DNA of 64,000 nt from Helicostylum pulchrum (Eukaryota; Mucoromycota; Mucoromycetes; Mucorales; Mucoraceae). Location: the NCBI GenBank assembly GCA_025677825.1, contig JAIXMO010000082.1, forward strand, positions 1 to 64,000, in the 5' to 3' direction. Below the pieces are notes generated by a model that saw nothing but the letters and a program-made list of their open reading frames with translations, ran no database searches and was not told the origin of the DNA. Below, piece after piece: positions 31,861-41,372 of this stretch. Both the position numbers and the translations under genes were made by a program. Every line of letters begins with the position of its first letter. The first letter of the stretch is position 1.

Positions 31861-34812
31861 ATGAAAGATCAACAAGCTAAACAACAACAACAAGCTGCCG
31901 CTGCTGCTGCCACCGCACAAGAAAATGCTCATCAAGAGCCTAAAGAGACTCAAGCATCTGCCTCTGAACAGCCCGCTACTCAAGAGCCTGAAGAACCTAT
32001 CGCGGAAGAAGACCAAGAGAAAGCAACTGCTCCGGAAGAATCCGAAGCCCATGAATCTGAATCTGAATCTGAATCTGAATCTGAAGAAGATGACAACGAC
32101 GAAGAATTATACCGTATGATGATTGGTAAAAAAGTAAATGATTCTGGATCTGTCATTGACAAAAAATCCGGTTCAATTATTGGTCGTTTAGTTGAAGGTA
32201 AACTTAAAAAGGTCGTTGGAAGAAAGGTCGGAGAACGAGGCGCCATTGTCAACAGTAAAGGTAAAACTTTAGGTAGAGTTGAACCTGTCAATGAAGAAGA
32301 AAGTAGTGAAGAAGAATCTGATTCCGAGGAAGAAGAAGAGTCTGGTCAAGAAGATGAGGTATCTAAAGCCGTTGAAAGTGAAACCGAAGATGTTAAAGAC
32401 GACGCTGAAAGAGAAACTGATAATATTGGTGATGATGTTGATGAAGCTACAGATGAGGCTGGCGATGCTACTGAGAAGGCTGAAGATGCTACTGAGAAGG
32501 CTGAAGATGTTACTGAGAAGGCTGAAGATGCTACTGAAGATGCGGCTGGCAATGCTGGTGATAGTACCGATAAGTCAAGTGAAGCCAAGGATGTCGCTCT
32601 TGCCGCTGCCGGGGGTGCTGTAGATGCACTCAGCAGCGACCTCTCTCCAGATTCCCCCACTGTCAGAAAATCCGGCAAGATTTTTGACTCTGAAGATAAC
32701 TTGGTAGGCCATGTCGATAAGCGTTTAGCATCCAAACTATCCGGTTATAAAGTAGATAACGAAGGTAACGTTTATGACGATGAAGGTGAAATTGCTGGTA
32801 CCGCTGAAATGATCAGGCAAGAAGAAGATTCTCCTTTTAACCCTAATGATGCTGTTGATGAAGATTCTCCTGAAGTCAAGAAATCCGGTAAAGTTATTGA
32901 CATGGAAGACAATATTATTGGTTCTGTTGATAAAGAAGCCGCTTCCAAATTAGTTGGGTTCAAAGTTGACAAGACCGGTAACGTTATCAACCATGAAGGC
33001 CATATTGTAGCTAAAGCCGAATTGTTTGAAAAAGAAGACCCTGATCAAAAAGACAAGCCTTTTAACCCAAATGAAGCTATCAATGAAGATTCCCCCGAGG
33101 TTAAGAAATCTGGTAAGGTGCTTGATATGGAAGATAATGTAGTTGGTTCTATCGATAAACGAATCGCTTCCAAGTTTGCTGGCTGTAAAGTAGATCCTGA
33201 AGGAAACGTTGTTGATGAAGAAGGCCATATTGTCGCAAGAGCTGAAATGATCAAGCAAGATGAGTCCGAATCTGAAGAAGAAGAAGAAGAAGAAACTCCT
33301 TTCAACCCTAATGAAGCTATTGATGAAGACTCTCCTGAGATCCGAAAGTCTGGTAAGGTGTTTGACATGGACGATAACCTTGTGGGCCACGTTGACAAGA
33401 GCATCGCTTCCAAGTATGCAGGCTGTAAGGTAGATCCCGAAGGTAACGTGATTGACAAGGATGGCCATATTGCCGGTAAAGCCGAAATGATCAAACCTGA
33501 ACCCGAATTAGATGCTCCTTTTAACCCTAACGAAGATGTTGATGAAGATTCTCCCGAGGTTCGAAAGTCTGGTAAGATTTTTGATATGGATGATAATTTA
33601 ATTGGTCATGTTGATAAGCGTATTGGTGCCAAGTATGCCGGCTGTAAGGTAGACCCCGAAGGTAACGTAATTGACAAGGATGGTCATGTTGTTGCAAGAG
33701 GTGAAATGATCCAAGAAGAAGAAAAGCCATTTAATCCTAATCAAATGGTCAATGAAGACTCTCCTGAAGTTAGAAAGTCTGGTAAGGTCTTCGATATGGA
33801 CGATAATCTTGTGGGTCATGTTGATAAGAGTGTTGCTTCCAAGTATGCTGGCTGTAAGGTAGATGCTGAAGGCAACGTTATTAACAAGGATGGTGATACT
33901 GTTGGTAAAGCTGAAATGATCAAACCCGAATCCGAATCTGAAGAAGAAGAAGAAGACGAAGAAGAAGATAAGCCTTATAACCCTAACTTGATGGTCGATG
34001 AACATTCTCCCGAAGTAAGAAGATCTGGTAAGGTGATTGATGAAGACGATGAAATTGTTGGTACTGTCGATAAAGGTTCAGCTAACCAATGGGCTGGTTT
34101 TAAGGTTGACTCCTATGGTAACGTAATCAATCAAGATGGTCACACTGTTGGTAAAGCTGATATGATCAAACAAATATCTGATGAAGAACGCCAACAAGAA
34201 GAAGAAGATAAACAATACCGTCAAATCGCTGACTCCATGTCTCAAGCCGTTCAACAATCTTTAGATAAGATCAAACCCATCTTGAAGCAAATTACTGATA
34301 ATATTGAATCCGAAGAAGCCAAGTCAGAAAAAGATCGTGATGAAAAGAAATTGGTCGAAACTGTCAAGCCCTTAATTGAACAAGGTTCTAATATTCTTGG
34401 TGAAGCAAATGGTGCTATTCGTGGTCTTGACCCCTCTGGAAAGATTGCCAAACAAGCTCAAGCAAGAACTTCTGAAAGAAAGGCTTTACCTGAAGAATAC
34501 CACTTGGCTGAACTCTTATCTCAACTTACTGGCGAAGTCTCTACTACCATCGATAAGGCCAAGAAGAAGATCAAGAATATGCCTCATGCCAAGAGAGAAC
34601 TTGGCCCCTTATGGAATATTCTTCAAAGTCCTTTATTACAAATCCTTTCTGCCGTCGGGCTTTTATTGACTGGTGTACTTGGTTTGGTCGGTAATATCTT
34701 GAATGGTCTTGGTCTTGGTTCTATCATCAATAGTTTATTAGGTGGTCTTGGTCTTAACAAAATTCTCGAAGGCTTTGGACTTGGTGATGCTTTAAAATTA
34801 GGCAAAAAATAA
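31861..34812 (+). CDS. Large DUF3659-type repeat protein with hydrophobic Gly/Leu-rich C-terminus (cluster gene 6)
   Basis: Intronless, 983 residues. After an Ala/Gln/Glu-rich start and acidic SESE repeats come one divergent repeat (~82-140), a helical TEKAEDA repeat section (~195-235), then seven tandem repeats of about 65-75 residues (~260-765). Each has the form SPEVRKSGKVFDMDDNLVG, HVDK.ASKYAGCKVD and EGNVIDKDGHI.GKAEMI, joined by acidic linkers ending FNPN. This is the fungal DUF3659 pattern. Repeats 4-6 are the most alike. The C-terminus has a helical region (~780-905) and then a strongly hydrophobic stretch (~915-975) of LLTGVLGLVGNILNGLGLGS-type sequence, which resembles amyloid- or membrane-associating segments more than a simple transmembrane helix. 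Related Ascomycete proteins are annotated as LEA-like; a structural role is inference. Long antisense frames here are shadows of the repeats. Confidence 0.85.
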   Translation: MKDQQAKQQQQAAAAAATAQENAHQEPKETQASASEQPATQEPEEPIAEEDQEKATAPEESEAHESESESESESEEDDNDEELYRMMIGKKVNDSGSVIDKKSGSIIGRLVEGKLKKVVGRKVGERGAIVNSKGKTLGRVEPVNEEESSEEESDSEEEEESGQEDEVSKAVESETEDVKDDAERETDNIGDDVDEATDEAGDATEKAEDATEKAEDVTEKAEDATEDAAGNAGDSTDKSSEAKDVALAAAGGAVDALSSDLSPDSPTVRKSGKIFDSEDNLVGHVDKRLASKLSGYKVDNEGNVYDDEGEIAGTAEMIRQEEDSPFNPNDAVDEDSPEVKKSGKVIDMEDNIIGSVDKEAASKLVGFKVDKTGNVINHEGHIVAKAELFEKEDPDQKDKPFNPNEAINEDSPEVKKSGKVLDMEDNVVGSIDKRIASKFAGCKVDPEGNVVDEEGHIVARAEMIKQDESESEEEEEEETPFNPNEAIDEDSPEIRKSGKVFDMDDNLVGHVDKSIASKYAGCKVDPEGNVIDKDGHIAGKAEMIKPEPELDAPFNPNEDVDEDSPEVRKSGKIFDMDDNLIGHVDKRIGAKYAGCKVDPEGNVIDKDGHVVARGEMIQEEEKPFNPNQMVNEDSPEVRKSGKVFDMDDNLVGHVDKSVASKYAGCKVDAEGNVINKDGDTVGKAEMIKPESESEEEEEDEEEDKPYNPNLMVDEHSPEVRRSGKVIDEDDEIVGTVDKGSANQWAGFKVDSYGNVINQDGHTVGKADMIKQISDEERQQEEEDKQYRQIADSMSQAVQQSLDKIKPILKQITDNIESEEAKSEKDRDEKKLVETVKPLIEQGSNILGEANGAIRGLDPSGKIAKQAQARTSERKALPEEYHLAELLSQLTGEVSTTIDKAKKKIKNMPHAKRELGPLWNILQSPLLQILSAVGLLLTGVLGLVGNILNGLGLGSIINSLLGGLGLNKILEGFGLGDALKLGKK

Positions 34813-36000
34813 ATTGTAAATAAATAATAAAAATGAATATAAATTTTATCACTTTTTCTTTTTTCCTTTTTTCTTTTCACTTTTCACTTTTTCATTTTTA
34901 ACTTTGTTTTATCACTTGCAAAAAAAAAGTTATGGTTTTATCTTTTCTTCTGGTGTGAGCCGAACATGAATCTATTGAACTAGATCTAGTTTAGGCATCT
35001 CAATCAATTTACATAAAGATGAAAAGTAAATTCTACCTCTCTACGCCTCTTCAAAATGTCTAGTTTGCAAAGGAAAAGATTGAAGATTAAATTGTTTACA
35101 AAAAGTGATTTACATTTTTTTTTTGTAACTGGGCCCATTTTTTTTTAGACAGTCGATTTCTGCAGAGATACGGATCAAACTTGCCATGATACCGAATTGT
35201 CGGCGCGGAAACTATGTTTACAAATTATAAACCTTAAATTACCTTTCTTTATCCCCTTTTAATTAACTGTAGTCGTATTATTTTCTTCACGTTGGAATAA
35301 AAAAAAAAAGCTGTGATATTAAATCCAGGCAGGGCATTTTTTTTTGCAGGCACAAAAAAAAGAAAGACTCCGCTACTGATTTTTCATTTTTTAACCTTTT
35401 TTTTTAACCTTTTTTCAGCCTTTTTTCTCTTCATGTCTTCTCATTTCTACATGTACAATACGCATTGTTGTTCTCTCTGAAAGTCAACTTCTAGACACTG
35501 CCTAATATGCCTAATGTTGCTCATGGCGATATTTTGAAACTAGACATTCAGTTTGGTGGCGGGTATTGTAATAGCTTATTGTGTTACAAAATGCTTCTTT
35601 TGACACAAATATGATCGCCTTTATTTGACAGATGCATGTTGTCAGGTACAAATGTACGTTTACATAAACTCTTCTAAAACCATTCAAGTAAACCCTATTT
35701 TAACCTTCACTTCTTGTCATTTCACTTTTATTAGCTTTAATGTCAATCATTTTAAAACATTAAGCATCTAAAGGGGTTTTTTCTTCTGTAATGAACTAAA
35801 CCCTGAGTACAATAAGCTAAAAAAAAAAAGCTTTTTAGTTTTCTGAACTAATAAGTATAATGCTTTTTAAGATGCTTCTTCCAAGTACTGTATCCTTTTG
35901 TATCGTGGTGATTGCTCCTTTTATTAAAAGGTAAGGATTTAAACTGCTTTACTTATAAATATTTAAACCTAATCATAATGTCTATTTATAGCGGCAAATG
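34813..36000. other. Spacer, no gene recognised
   Basis: AT-rich with short A and T runs. A short frame from about 35860 looks like a signal peptide (MLFKMLLPSTVSFCIVVIAP) followed by a GTAAGG donor-like site, but no downstream exon could be joined without a stop. Confidence 0.35.
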
Positions 36001-36050
36001 CTGGTGCTGGTGCTGATGCTGGTGCTGGCGCTGGTGTTGCAGTTGTTGTA
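36001..36050 (+). repeat. (GCTGGT)n minisatellite
   Basis: About six near-perfect GCTGGT/GCTGAT hexamers. One frame would encode an Ala-Gly repeat, but no gene model supports it. It sits immediately before the first ~360-bp tandem repeat. Confidence 0.6.
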
Positions 36051-37000
36051 TTCGTTGTTAATATGACGGGAAAGAATGGTAAATGGGATTTTTATTTATT
36101 TTGCTTCTAAACCGATTCTGATCCATTCCTTTTTTTTTTATTTCTCTAGAATATAATTTCTTTCTCCTCCTTTTGAAACACTGCTATTTATAATTGTACT
36201 GGCTTTTGAAAGCAACAGGACATAACGGTTGCTAAAGTGGTTTTTGACGAGCTGTTTGTCTCCTTCTCCCCTCCTCGTTTACGAGCGGTTAATGCAGACT
36301 TTCCCACCTGGTTGAAACGGCATCCACAACCATGCGGATATCGCTAAGTGTTGTAGTTGGAGGTATTCAGTCTTCTGATAAAAAAAAACTTTAGCAGCTT
36401 GACTCGTTCTTTTGGTGGACATTGTCAGTACTTGTTGTTGCTAATATGATGGTAAGTGATTCTTTATTTTATTTTTGCTTCTAAACTGATTCTAACCCAT
36501 TTAGAAATACCGCTATTTGTAGTTTTACTGGCTTTTGAAAGCAAAAAGGACAGAACGGTTGCTAAAGTAGTTTTTTGACGAGCTGTTTATCTCCTTCTCC
36601 CCTGCCTCGTTTACGAGCGGTTCGTGCAGTTTAACCTGCGTGTAATGGCACACCAACCATGCGGATATCGAAAGGGTCGTAGTTGGAGGTATTCAGTCTT
36701 CTGATAAAAAAACTTTAGTGGTTTGACTCGTTCTTTTTGTTGGATATTGCCAGTAATGTCAATGGGTTTGTAAAAGCAATGACCAACTTTTGATGATTCT
36801 GATTTCTGGCGAGTATATTCTACCTTGGTGGGTTCTGTCTCCTTCTCTCTCGTCCTCGCTTACGAGCGGTTCTTGCAGTCCCCCTTTTAACCTGCGTGTA
36901 ATGGCACACCAACCATGCGAATATCGTAGGGAGGTTGGATCGATGGTTCCCGTCTCGGTAGTCTTCTCTAAGGAAAACAGTATCATTAAGTAGTTGTGTT
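36045..37000. repeat. Diverged direct tandem repeat, ~360-bp unit, about 2.6 copies
   Basis: Unit 1 at about 36045-36425, unit 2 at about 36430-36770, partial unit 3 at about 36820-37000. Shared blocks in the same order: TTTTGCTTCTAAACYGATTC, ACTGGCTTTTGAAAGCAA, CGGTTGCTAAAG, GACGAGCTGTTT, CTCCTTCTC, CTCG(T/C)TTACGAGCGGTT, AACCATGCGGATATCG, then GTAGTTGGAGGTATTCAGTC and TTTGACTCGTTCTTTT. Unit 3 keeps only the second half. No open frame runs through any unit. An RNA, regulatory or TE-derived origin is unresolved. Confidence 0.75.
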
Positions 37001-38152
37001 GTTGTGGATACTTATCCTTTGGCATCATCATCTTTCTTTTTATTTATGTATGTGTTTATTTTTGTATTTAAATACATGTATATATATATATTTCACGTAT
37101 ATGTATGAACGTGATGAGACTTCAGCTAGTGTACCTCCTCGTGGTTAGTCTTGGGAAACTTTCACTTTGGAAACTTTTTTTGTTTCCTTATTGTAAAGGC
37201 CAAAGCACTAGTAGCTTTTTTTTTTTAACAATAATAATAATAATAAATGTTTTTCAACAAGTCTTTAATCTCTTTGACATATAGTATTGTGATTTTATAT
37301 TTTATTTAGTCACAACCGCTCTCAGATATTGGGGCGGTCAAAGGGAGCTGTTATTCTGGTGACCTCAAACTCGTACAAGATAAAGCTCTATTTTTTGGTT
37401 TATTTTAAAAAGTAATCTCTTTTACCCTATCTTATCCTCCCAGAAATTTTATATCCTTTTAAACTACTCTTATTTGTTAGTTATAATTGAATTCAATAGT
37501 TAATCACAAGGTAGATATAAACCCCAATTGATTTTTCCAAGTGAAAAAAAGTGTCAATTGGACTTCAAACTTATAATCGAATGAGGTTGAAACAAGTGGG
37601 TTGTTTCTTTTTAAAAAAAGTTGTATGTGTGATAGTTGGCTTGTACTGTATCTACTATGTACAGTTTTTATTCACATCCGTATTTGAAGATATTTTTATC
37701 TCATTTGAATGAGGTGTTATAAAAAAAACCTGGTGCGAAAAGCTGGTTCGTGTATCTTTAGTTGGCATATCTTGGTGTACCGCCCGAAAACTATTTATAC
37801 CTCTCGATAAAATATTTATTCGTACATATTATTACTACATCTTTTCTTTGGAAGTCATATTTCATAATCAAATTTTATGCAACATTGTTCATCGCTCTCT
37901 AACTCTTTTTTTAGGGAGTTTTTAATAGAGAAACTCCCTTTTGTTTTTCCTAAATAAATCGCCAGCCACAAGCAAAAATATCTTTTTATATAGTATGTGC
38001 ACATCTTTCAAACGAAGCCTTTTCCTGTTGTATGCTGGTGCAAACAGATACGGTTCGCTTAAAACTGGAATAACCACAGCAAATAAAAGGTAAATGTACC
38101 ACGCTTTTCTAATCGTATAGTCATTGAGATTCTAAAGGATCGATACACTTTC
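37001..38152. other. Spacer, no gene recognised
   Basis: (TA)n near 37079-37090, otherwise unremarkable AT-rich DNA. Confidence 0.4.
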
Positions 38153-39280
38153 ATGCTTAAAAGTATGTCACTTTGTTACATTCTAAACCAGATACTAGCA
38201 CAGAATAACTTCTTTAACCATATTCTATCTCTTTCAGAGCCCAACTTATATATTCTGTACAGTATGAAACAAGAAAACAAAACTGTTTATTATAAAGGTA
38301 CGTGTACCCCCCAAAAAATGTCACTGATTTGCTTTTTATCGCATTCTAATCCAGTCGCATCATAATTTACAAACTCTTATCAAAACAGATGAAAATTCAA
38401 CTATTGTGACAACATCAATACAGAAGTATATTAACTGTTTAGAAAATATATCTAATGTATTAGTAAAGCGCCCGAATGTACAAGAATATGCCAGTAAAGT
38501 AAAAAATTATCTGAAGAAAAAAAGCACACAATACGCATATCAAGAAGAGTATATGAATATAAAACAAAAAAAAAGCAACAAAAAGTTACAACCAAACCTT
38601 ATTTGTTTCACAGACTGAGGTTTTTTTTTAAAAGAGGCAAAAACATTAAAACTATTGAACAACCAAATAGCTATTGAAGAACAAAAAACTTCCTTTGTTC
38701 CCTCTTCCTCTTTTTCCTCTTCAAATTATGAGAACAGTGCAAAAGAACAAAAGAAGTTCTTTCTTCTTGTGGAAATAAATTGCACGAAAGGTACCGACAA
38801 GGCCATTTGTTATCAAGCAAAGAAATTAAAGCCATGAAATGTTGTCTATTATGTATACTGGATCTTTCTGCAAACGAAGAAAATATCACAAGAGGGTTAT
38901 TTGAATCCGAAATCCGGAACAAGCTTGCTAATTACAATAAGAAGTTTGTTTTAAAAGCTCCCAAACTAGAAAAATCAGTAAAAGAAAATCACAGTTTTAA
39001 CTTCTTACAACAGAGAACAAAATAAACAATGCTCGAAGGTATACAAGTTTATTGCGTTCTAAGCCAGACATCAGCATCGAAAAGCAGCATACACTTAATT
39101 TTTTTGATCGTGTTTTGTATCTTGTCGATTCAAACAGATTTATTTTAGACCAGTCGAATAATAGCAAAGTTTCCGAAAGAGATTTTGCCCATCAAATTTG
39201 GTTACCTTTGTTGAAGAAGTTGTTCCATATCAGTAATAATTTAGTCCGAATAAAAGGACCTAGTACCCGCTACTTTTAAA
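38153..39280 (+). pseudogene. Decayed member of an expanded Mucorales-type ORF family
   Basis: Successive frames carry protein-like sequence broken by stops and shifts: a helical block (SIQKYINCLENISNVLVKRP, 38406-38618), a Ser-rich segment (38655-38837), a block LHERYRQGHLLSSKEIKAMK (about 38778-39025) in another frame, and a C-terminal block (SKVSERDFAHQIWLPLLKKL, 39052-39279). The last resembles, from memory, the 'S/TERDF...IW.P.L..LF' segment of a large family of uncharacterised Mucorales proteins. No splice solution joining all pieces was found, so decay is the likeliest reading, though a multi-exon gene with unusual introns is not excluded. Confidence 0.4.
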
Positions 39281-41372
39281 ACTCTCACAGACTTGTGAAT
39301 TTTAAAGCGAATAAAAATCAATCACTCTTTTTCGAAGGTGTACTACTCTTTTTCTAAGGTGTCTGTATTTAGCGTTCCAAGTCCTCTCTTAGTCTACTGT
39401 AAGCTTGTCACAGCCAGACCAAGACTGCTAGTTATACACACGAAGAAAATGCAGCAAGGATATTGAGGTCACCCAAAAAAAAAAATCTTTAAGAAATATA
39501 TCATAACTTTCTCTGAATGCGCAAATAGAACTTGTATCAAGGATGGAAGATGAAAACACTAATTCAGAACCAGGTTTTTTTGCGTAGTTAAGTGTAAACT
39601 GTTACAAATTCATTTTTGCTAAAAAAAAATGGACACAGACGAGCGTATTTCTATTAATCTTAATAATAAAAGACAACTTTTGTTTCTTCTCTAGACTTCC
39701 ACAACGATACACCAGAGAAGATAAAGAGCAGCTTAGTCAGGAAAACAAGATACCAAAGACATTTTAAAGGAGGCATTTGTAGATTGTTACTGTAAGTTTG
39801 GCATATTGACAGTTTACATTAAATACAACGTATTTTATTACTTTTCCAACTTGGTTTTGGTGAATCTTACGTCAATCTAGTTGGAACAATAGGAATCACA
39901 CATGTATAATAAAATGATTGACTAATGTATAAAGACTAGTATTTATGAAGCAAATAGTGGTTACTATATATGTTACGATGAGTAAACAGACCTATTTTAT
40001 CGTCCTTTGTTATCACATATATTTATTCCATCTTTTTTTTTTAACAGGTGTCTTTTTGCTTCTTTCTTCTTCACTTATTACTTTGCTTTTCGTTTTTATG
40101 CTTTTGTTTTACTCGTTTTTTGTTTTTGTATGACCCGATACGACTCTTCTTAGAGTAACAGCCATCTTTAAAGGTAAATGAAAAAGTAGTATGGCACACT
40201 TTTTTAATCGACCGTGTAAATTGACCGTACATCCAGAATTTCCGCTTTTTTATATATTATTGTATTGATAGTTAACTCATTTGATAGTTGGCGAATGAGA
40301 TGTAGAGCAGAAGAAAGAACAGACATCGAAGAGAAAAAAGATTCACGCAAAACAGACCATGTCAGTGCTAGGAGTGGACAGAGTTATTTCATATCAATGA
40401 TAGTTTAGTCTTGTCTGGCTCCTTTTGTTCCGAGTCTGATTTATATCCCGATCACGACAACATCATAGGGTTTAGAGTGGACATTCATATTCTTTTTGAT
40501 TTCAAGCAAGAAGAATTTGATTGTTTGTGGAGGCTTGTGTCCCTTTGCCCGGTCAAGACAAACTTGAACATGATATGTCGAAATTATTAAGAGAAGGAAA
40601 ACTCATGCGGAACGCTTTACGAAATATTCTTTTTCGAGAATATAATTATGCATAGAAAGGGTCAAATTATAAATTACCATAATAAAGTTCATTCCCTTTT
40701 TTTTAGAACTATCAAATATGTCTTGAAGTTAATTGTTGTACGCTTTAAAAAAAAACCAGGTTCATGTCAATGACAAATCAGTCTTTTTATTTGCAGACAA
40801 ATTTTTTTCGTGAGCTACACAAAAAAAGCTGGTACCATGTATTTAATGAACTAGAAATCTGCGAAAACCTGAAAAATACCCTTCTCGTGCGTCAAGAGGA
40901 GATTTAATCCATTGATTGCCAAGTCCATCGTCTTATCTCTTTTAAAGAACAAACTACTAAATATAATGTTTTTAGTATCAGAATCTTTTTAAAGGTCAGT
41001 GGGGGTGGGTGGACAAAGTGACTCATATCGATAAAGCGTGGTAAAAACCCAAAAAGTGACGCAAGCATAAATAAAAAACGGTATACAAAACCATTACCAA
41101 AAAGTTGTGACAAGAGTGCATAAAACAAGGATATTTTTTTTTACTTTGTTTAGCTTTCTGCTATTGGGTTTTTAAACTGAAAATAAAAACTGAGTGGAGT
41201 ATGGAAACATGCAGACTTTTTTTACTTATTTTTAAAGCTCACGTGCTGGTGCTTTTTGAACCAATAGGTTGTTAATACCACGGAATAGATCAGAAATAAA
41301 ATAAAATCACATTCTTTTTTTTATTCTTTTTTTTACCTTTTTTAAAAACTTGTATGCGTTTTTATATATGAC
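39281..41372. other. Gene-poor spacer, about 2 kb
   Basis: No frame with domain character. A hydrophobic frame at 39945-40133 and the minus frame at 40904-41128 look like chance. The last 100 bp has T-rich tracts typical of the leaders of neighbouring genes. Confidence 0.4.

Noticed and set aside
31980..34451. Long antisense ORFs opposite the DUF3659 repeats
   Set aside because: They mirror the repeat period and codon bias of the plus-strand gene, lack introns or domains, and are Ser-rich only because of Glu/Asp codons read in reverse.
36045..37000. CRISPR-like array
   Set aside because: Units are ~360 bp, diverged, and not separated by unique spacers of uniform length; the host is a eukaryote.
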